Below are positions 7,930-11,330 of a DNA stretch of 11,330 nucleotides, in pieces (position 1 is the first letter of the stretch; each line of letters opens with the position of its first letter). Under the pieces are notes generated by a model. It searched no databases. It saw only the letters and a list, made by a program, of their open reading frames with translations, and had not been told where the DNA came from. A program made the position numbers and the translations under genes. The DNA comes from an uncultured Campylobacter sp. (GTDB taxonomy: Bacteria > Campylobacterota > Campylobacteria > Campylobacterales > Campylobacteraceae), in the NCBI RefSeq assembly GCF_938017705.1, contig NZ_CALIIS010000043.1:1-11330 (forward strand), written 5' to 3'.

Positions 7930-8715
7930 ATGAATACTTTAGAGTACGAGATGATCGAAATTTTAAAAAGGCTCAAGAATGATTATGGCGTTTTTGAAAT
8001 TAAGGCGGAATATGAAAATGAGGGCAGCAGGCAGGAGGAACTTTGTAGACTAAAAGATATTACCTCTAAAGTTGGGCTTCCTATTATTATGAAAATCGGA
8101 GGCGTCGAAGCGGTAACCGATATATATAACGCTATTACTCTAGGTGTAAATGGTATCATAGCGCCGATGGCAGAAACAAAATTTGCCGTTAGTAAATTTT
8201 TGGGAGCTATAAACACTTTTGTTGCTGAAGATAACCGCAATGATATAGAATTTGCGATAAATATAGAAACCATAACATGCTATAAGAATTTAGACGATAT
8301 TTTATCTTTAGAAAGTATTGATACATTAACCGGCGTAACGATAGGCAGGGTCGACTTTACCGCCTCGATGGGTAAAAATAGGGATTTTGCAGACAGCGAT
8401 GAGATGTTAAAATATTGCGAAGATATTTTCACTAAAGCAAGAGCTAAAGGACTCAAATGCGGTCTGGGCGGAGCCATATCCGCGAAGTCATGCGATTTTA
8501 TTAAATATCTCATTTCCAAAGGACTACTTGATAAATACGAAACGCGAAAGATCGTATATTGCAAAGATGCTGTAAACAATATGGAAGCTGGAATTTTAGC
8601 TGGCGTTGAATTTGAATTAGCTTGGCTTAAGAGCAAGCGTAGGTATTATCACAGAATCAAGTCCGAGGACGAGAAAAGAATCGAAATGCTTGAAAAAAGG
8701 CTAAGTAACAGATGA
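7930..8715 (+). CDS. HpcH/HpaI aldolase/citrate-lyase-family protein, atypical
   Basis: The 261-residue protein has the TIM-barrel core of HpcH/HpaI pyruvate aldolases. INIETITCYKNLDDILSLES (110-129) and IGRVDFTASMG (138-148) match the family's metal-binding segments, with Glu113 and Asp142 as the expected ligands. GVNGIIAPMAETKFAV (72-87) matches the strand before them. The N-terminal third is unusual: the GEHAPND-like loop with the catalytic His is not evident, and the Arg in the VRPxW-type segment is replaced by IMKIGG (53-58). The C-terminus is a charged helix (about 235-261). Relatives cleave or form C-C bonds between pyruvate and an aldehyde. Here it may make or process a keto acid for the cyclase or the ThDP enzyme, but retention of aldolase activity is not assured. 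AAGGAG lies just upstream, two bases separate it from the cyclase gene, and it overlaps the next gene by four bases. Confidence 0.75.
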   Translation: MNTLEYEMIEILKRLKNDYGVFEIKAEYENEGSRQEELCRLKDITSKVGLPIIMKIGGVEAVTDIYNAITLGVNGIIAPMAETKFAVSKFLGAINTFVAEDNRNDIEFAINIETITCYKNLDDILSLESIDTLTGVTIGRVDFTASMGKNRDFADSDEMLKYCEDIFTKARAKGLKCGLGGAISAKSCDFIKYLISKGLLDKYETRKIVYCKDAVNNMEAGILAGVEFELAWLKSKRRYYHRIKSEDEKRIEMLEKRLSNR

Positions 8716-9641
8716 ATCTTTTCATCACGGGCGGCGGCGGTTTTATTGGATCGCATCTAAAAAAGCATCTTGCGCTAAATGAAGATTTTAACGTTTTCGC
8801 TCCGGTAAGCAGTGAGCTAAATTTGACTGACGAAATCGCAGTTGACGATTTTGTCCGTGCGCATAAAATCGATACTATCGTTCATCTAGCCAATCGTGGC
8901 GGCGGTCGTGATACACTGGATATGACAAATGTGACCGAGTATAATTTACGAATCTTTTTCAATATCGCCAAGCAAAAAAATAGGGTTACAAAGATCATAT
9001 CGTTTGGAAGCGGTGCGGAATACGGCAAACACAAGCCGATAGTAAATGCTCGCGAAGATGATTATAAAAAGGCGCTTCCGCTCGATGAATACGGCTTTTA
9101 CAAAGCTATTACTTCGCATTATATCGAGGATTGCACGGATAATATCATTCAGCTTCGGTTGTTTGGAATTTATGGCGAGATGGAGAATTACCGCTATAAA
9201 TTTATCACAAATTCCATAGTAAAAAACCTACTGCACTTACCTATCACGATCAATCAAAACGTATTTTTCGATTATATGTATGTTGAAGATCTGCTAAACA
9301 TAGTGGAATTTTATATAGAAAATGACGTACAGCATAAAATTTACAATGCAAGCAGCGGTACGAAAATCGATCTGCTTAGCCTAGCCACGCTCGTAAATGA
9401 GGTAAGCGATTTCAAATCCGAAATAATCGTGATGAATGCGGGGCTAAATAACGAATACACTTCTGACAATAGCCTGTTAAAATCCGAGATGGGAGGCAGG
9501 TTTAAGCTCACGCCGCATTCAGAAGCGATCGGCAAAATTCGCAAATATTTTAAGCAAAATTTTGCCAACTTAGATTTAGAGACGATTAAAAAAGACCCAT
9601 ATTTGAGAAAAATCAATGAAATTTGGAAAGGTAAAAAATGA
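8712..9641 (+). CDS. NAD-dependent epimerase/dehydratase-family sugar reductase
   Basis: The 309-residue protein is an extended SDR with the Rossmann motif TGGGGFIGSHL (6-16) and HLANRGGG (58-65). FGSGAEYG (98-105) holds the active-site Ser, and the YxxxK pair is Tyr127 and Lys131 in EYGFYKAIT. RLFGIYGE follows, as in nucleotide-sugar epimerases and reductases. Abequose and paratose synthases and the yersiniose side-chain reductase YerF are extended SDRs in equivalent loci, so reduction of a CDP-4-keto-sugar or of an aceto branch is the most likely task. Epimerisation cannot be excluded. The gene overlaps the aldolase-like gene and rfbH by four bases each (ATGA at 8712 and 9638). The ribosome site is weak (AAGG at 8697-8700), which fits coupling. 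Confidence 0.82.
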   Translation: MNLFITGGGGFIGSHLKKHLALNEDFNVFAPVSSELNLTDEIAVDDFVRAHKIDTIVHLANRGGGRDTLDMTNVTEYNLRIFFNIAKQKNRVTKIISFGSGAEYGKHKPIVNAREDDYKKALPLDEYGFYKAITSHYIEDCTDNIIQLRLFGIYGEMENYRYKFITNSIVKNLLHLPITINQNVFFDYMYVEDLLNIVEFYIENDVQHKIYNASSGTKIDLLSLATLVNEVSDFKSEIIVMNAGLNNEYTSDNSLLKSEMGGRFKLTPHSEAIGKIRKYFKQNFANLDLETIKKDPYLRKINEIWKGKK

Positions 9642-10969
9642 CCCCGCAAGAATTAAAACAAGAAATTTTAGAAAAAACGAAAGAGTATTATAGGCTGGTT
9701 CATGAGCCGGCGCAGAGAGCTAAATTTGAACCCGGCAAAAGCCGTGTGAATTACGCAGGTAGAGTCTTTGATGAGCACGAAATGGTAAATTTAGTAGATA
9801 GTTCACTTGATTTTTGGCTCACATATGGCGCATATTCTAAAAAATTTGAAAAGGAATTTGCCAAAATGCTTGGCGTAAAATGGGCATTTTTGGTAAATAG
9901 CGGAAGCAGCGCAAATCTACTTGCATTTTTTGCACTTACCTCGCCACTTCTAAAAGAGCGCCGCATAAAGAAGGGCGATGAAGTCATAACAGTAGCGGCA
10001 GGCTTTCCCACGACGGTTGCGCCTATCGTGCAATACGGTGCCGTTCCTGTTTTTGTCGATATGGAGCTTGAGTATTTTAACATAGACCATACGAAACTTG
10101 AGCTTGCGCTTAGTCAAAAAACAAAAGCCGTCATGGTAGCTCACACCCTGGGAAATCCTTTTAATATAAAAGTCGTGAAGGAATTTTGTGATAAGCACGG
10201 TTTGTGGCTTATCGAGGATAACTGCGACGCGCTGGGTTCTCTGTATGACGGTAAGCCGACCGGCAGATGGGGGGATATAGGCACAAGCAGCTTCTACCCG
10301 CCTCATCATATGACGATGGGCGAGGGCGGCGCCACATACACAAACAATCCGCTGCTTAAAAAAATTATGCTAAGTATGCGTGATTGGGGACGCGATTGCT
10401 GGTGTGAGAGCGGTGTAGATAATACCTGTGGCAGGCGCTTTTCGCAAAAATTTGGTGAGCTACCGCTTGGATACGATCATAAATACGTTTATTCGCACTT
10501 CGGATTTAATTTAAAAGCCTCCGATATGCAAGCTGCCGTGGGATGCGCTCAGATAGATAAATTTTCTAGCTTCGTGCAGCATCGTAGGCAAAATTTTAAA
10601 AAGCTTTATGACGGGCTGAAAGCTATAAAGGAGCTTATTTTAGTTAAAGCTCAGCCGCATTCCGAGCCTAGTTGGTTCGGCTTTATGATGACGGTTGCAG
10701 ACGGGGCAAAATTTAGTAGAAACGAACTGAGCGAGCATCTAGAGAAAGCGGGCGTGCAAACAAGAAATTTATTTGCGGGCAATATGATCAAGCATCCGCT
10801 ATTTGCAGAGCTAAAACTCGGAGAGGATTATAAAATTTCAGGAGAGGTAAAAAATACCGATAAGATAATGAACGATAGTTTCTGGGTGGGGGTATACCCT
10901 GGAATGAGCGATGAGAAGATAGAGTATATTATAAAAACGGTTAGAGGATTTGTATCTACTAAAAGCTAA
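9638..10969 (+). CDS. rfbH: CDP-4-keto-6-deoxyglucose 3-dehydrase (E1), iron-sulfur PMP enzyme
   Basis: RfbH/DdhC removes the C-3 hydroxyl of CDP-4-keto-6-deoxyglucose, using pyridoxamine phosphate and electrons from a [2Fe-2S] cluster. The 443-residue protein has an aspartate-aminotransferase fold of the DegT/DnrJ type. Two features identify the function. First, the PLP-lysine position holds His223 in SFYPPHHMTMGEGG (218-231), the change that abolishes aminotransferase chemistry in E1 enzymes. Second, Cys196, Cys254, Cys256 and Cys264 give exactly the C-x57-C-x-C-x7-C cluster pattern known for E1. NSGSSANL (87-94) and the Asp194 region (IEDNCDALG) bind the cofactor. GGAAAGG (9625-9631) is a good ribosome site, and the ATG overlaps the previous stop. 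The electron-donating reductase partner (DdhD/RfbI, E3) is not in this window. This is the last gene before the 140-nt gap. Confidence 0.95.
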   Translation: MTPQELKQEILEKTKEYYRLVHEPAQRAKFEPGKSRVNYAGRVFDEHEMVNLVDSSLDFWLTYGAYSKKFEKEFAKMLGVKWAFLVNSGSSANLLAFFALTSPLLKERRIKKGDEVITVAAGFPTTVAPIVQYGAVPVFVDMELEYFNIDHTKLELALSQKTKAVMVAHTLGNPFNIKVVKEFCDKHGLWLIEDNCDALGSLYDGKPTGRWGDIGTSSFYPPHHMTMGEGGATYTNNPLLKKIMLSMRDWGRDCWCESGVDNTCGRRFSQKFGELPLGYDHKYVYSHFGFNLKASDMQAAVGCAQIDKFSSFVQHRRQNFKKLYDGLKAIKELILVKAQPHSEPSWFGFMMTVADGAKFSRNELSEHLEKAGVQTRNLFAGNMIKHPLFAELKLGEDYKISGEVKNTDKIMNDSFWVGVYPGMSDEKIEYIIKTVRGFVSTKS

Positions 10970-11109
10970 AATATAAATCAGATCAAAATTTTAAAGTGCT
11001 ATATGCAATATAAATAGTGTTATTTTGTTTGGTTAAGCGCCGATATAGCAAAATTTAATTAAAATTACGGCGATAAATTTGGTTAAAAAATCGATATTTA
11101 GGGGAGTTT
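10970..11109 (+). promoter_or_regulatory. AT-rich intergenic region, possible operon end and wecB promoter
   Basis: This 140-base gap is the only sizeable non-coding stretch in the window. It holds no plausible small ORF with a ribosome site. TATAAA at 11009-11014 is the best -10-like hexamer, with T-rich sequence after it. Campylobacter promoters often lack a clear -35 box, so this is only a candidate. TTTGGTTAA occurs twice exactly 50 bases apart (11028-11036 and 11078-11086). The GGGGAG ribosome site for wecB is at 11101-11106. Confidence 0.3.
11038..11072 (+). other. Imperfect stem-loop between rfbH and wecB
   Basis: CGCCG (11038-11042) and CGGCG (11068-11072) are reverse complements. 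Inside them AATTT and AAATT can also pair around an AATTA loop. The two stems are separated by an uneven bulge, and no T-run follows, so this is not a standard intrinsic terminator. It could be a weak terminator, an operator-like palindrome or chance. Confidence 0.2.
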
Positions 11110-11330
11110 ATGACGAAAAGAAAAATTTTGATAGTATTTGGGACGCGCCCGGAAGCCATTAAGATGGCTCTGTTGATAAAGGAATTTCAAAAGCACGCGG
11201 AATTTGAAGTGAAGGTTTGCGTTACGGCGCAGCACAGACAGATGCTTGATCAGGTGCTTGAATTTTTTGAGATCAAGCCGGATTTTGATCTAAATTTAAT
11301 GAAGCAAGGGCAGGATCTGTACGATGTGAC
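11110..11330 (+). CDS. wecB: UDP-N-acetylglucosamine 2-epimerase, 3'-truncated
   Basis: The first 73 residues are visible before the window ends. They begin MTKRKILIVFGTRPEAIKMA, and QHRQMLDQVL follows at 41-50; both are hallmark N-terminal motifs of non-hydrolysing UDP-GlcNAc 2-epimerases (WecB/MnaA), which make UDP-ManNAc. GGGGAG at 11101-11106 precedes the ATG closely. The gene follows a 140-base gap, so it may have its own promoter, yet it still lies in a polysaccharide context. In such loci UDP-ManNAc usually feeds ManNAc or ManNAcA residues. The fate here depends on sequence beyond the window. Confidence 0.93.
   Translation, partial: MTKRKILIVFGTRPEAIKMALLIKEFQKHAEFEVKVCVTAQHRQMLDQVLEFFEIKPDFDLNLMKQGQDLYDV

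Noticed and set aside
1..11330. CRISPR array, tRNA, IS element or phage genes
   Set aside because: No regularly spaced repeats, no cloverleaf candidate, no transposase or integrase motifs and no terminal inverted repeats were recognised on reading both strands.

Overview
This window looks like part of a surface-polysaccharide (O-antigen, LOS or capsule) locus. The AT-leaning codon use, frequent 'aaattttag' words and protein sequences suggest an epsilonproteobacterium, most likely a non-jejuni Campylobacter. The genus is an inference from style and gene content; there is no rRNA or other phylogenetic marker here. All eleven genes lie on the + strand. Ten of them run without a real gap from the left edge to 10969: neighbours overlap by 4-8 nt or are 1-11 nt apart, so they look like one translationally coupled operon. 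A 140-nt gap then precedes the start of wecB, which the right edge truncates.

Region 1 (1-2529) is a Gtr-type glycan modification cassette. It holds the 3' part of a membrane glycosyltransferase (GT-C-like), a GtrA-family flippase-like protein and a GtrB-family polyprenyl-phosphate glycosyltransferase. Together these would charge a lipid carrier in the cytoplasm, flip it, and transfer the sugar outside the inner membrane.

Region 2 (2541-10969) is a CDP-sugar pathway with an unusual insert. rfbF (CDP-glucose synthesis) and rfbG (4,6-dehydration) are followed by a thiamine-diphosphate carboligase of the acetolactate-synthase fold, a short-chain dehydrogenase, a divergent 3-dehydroquinate-synthase-like sugar phosphate cyclase, an atypical HpcH/HpaI aldolase-family protein and an NAD-dependent epimerase/reductase. 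rfbH, the iron-sulfur C-3 dehydrase, closes the set. RfbF, RfbG and RfbH predict CDP-4-keto-3,6-dideoxyglucose. A ThDP enzyme in this setting recalls YerE of Yersinia, which adds a two-carbon branch at C-4. The aldolase and cyclase are not needed for any classical 3,6-dideoxyhexose or for yersiniose. The locus may therefore make a more elaborate branched, possibly carbocyclic, deoxysugar, and this is the most interesting point of the window.

Region 3 (10970-11330) is a short AT-rich gap with a weak stem-loop and possible promoter sequence, followed by the start of wecB (UDP-GlcNAc 2-epimerase). No tRNA, rRNA, CRISPR array, insertion sequence or transposase was seen.
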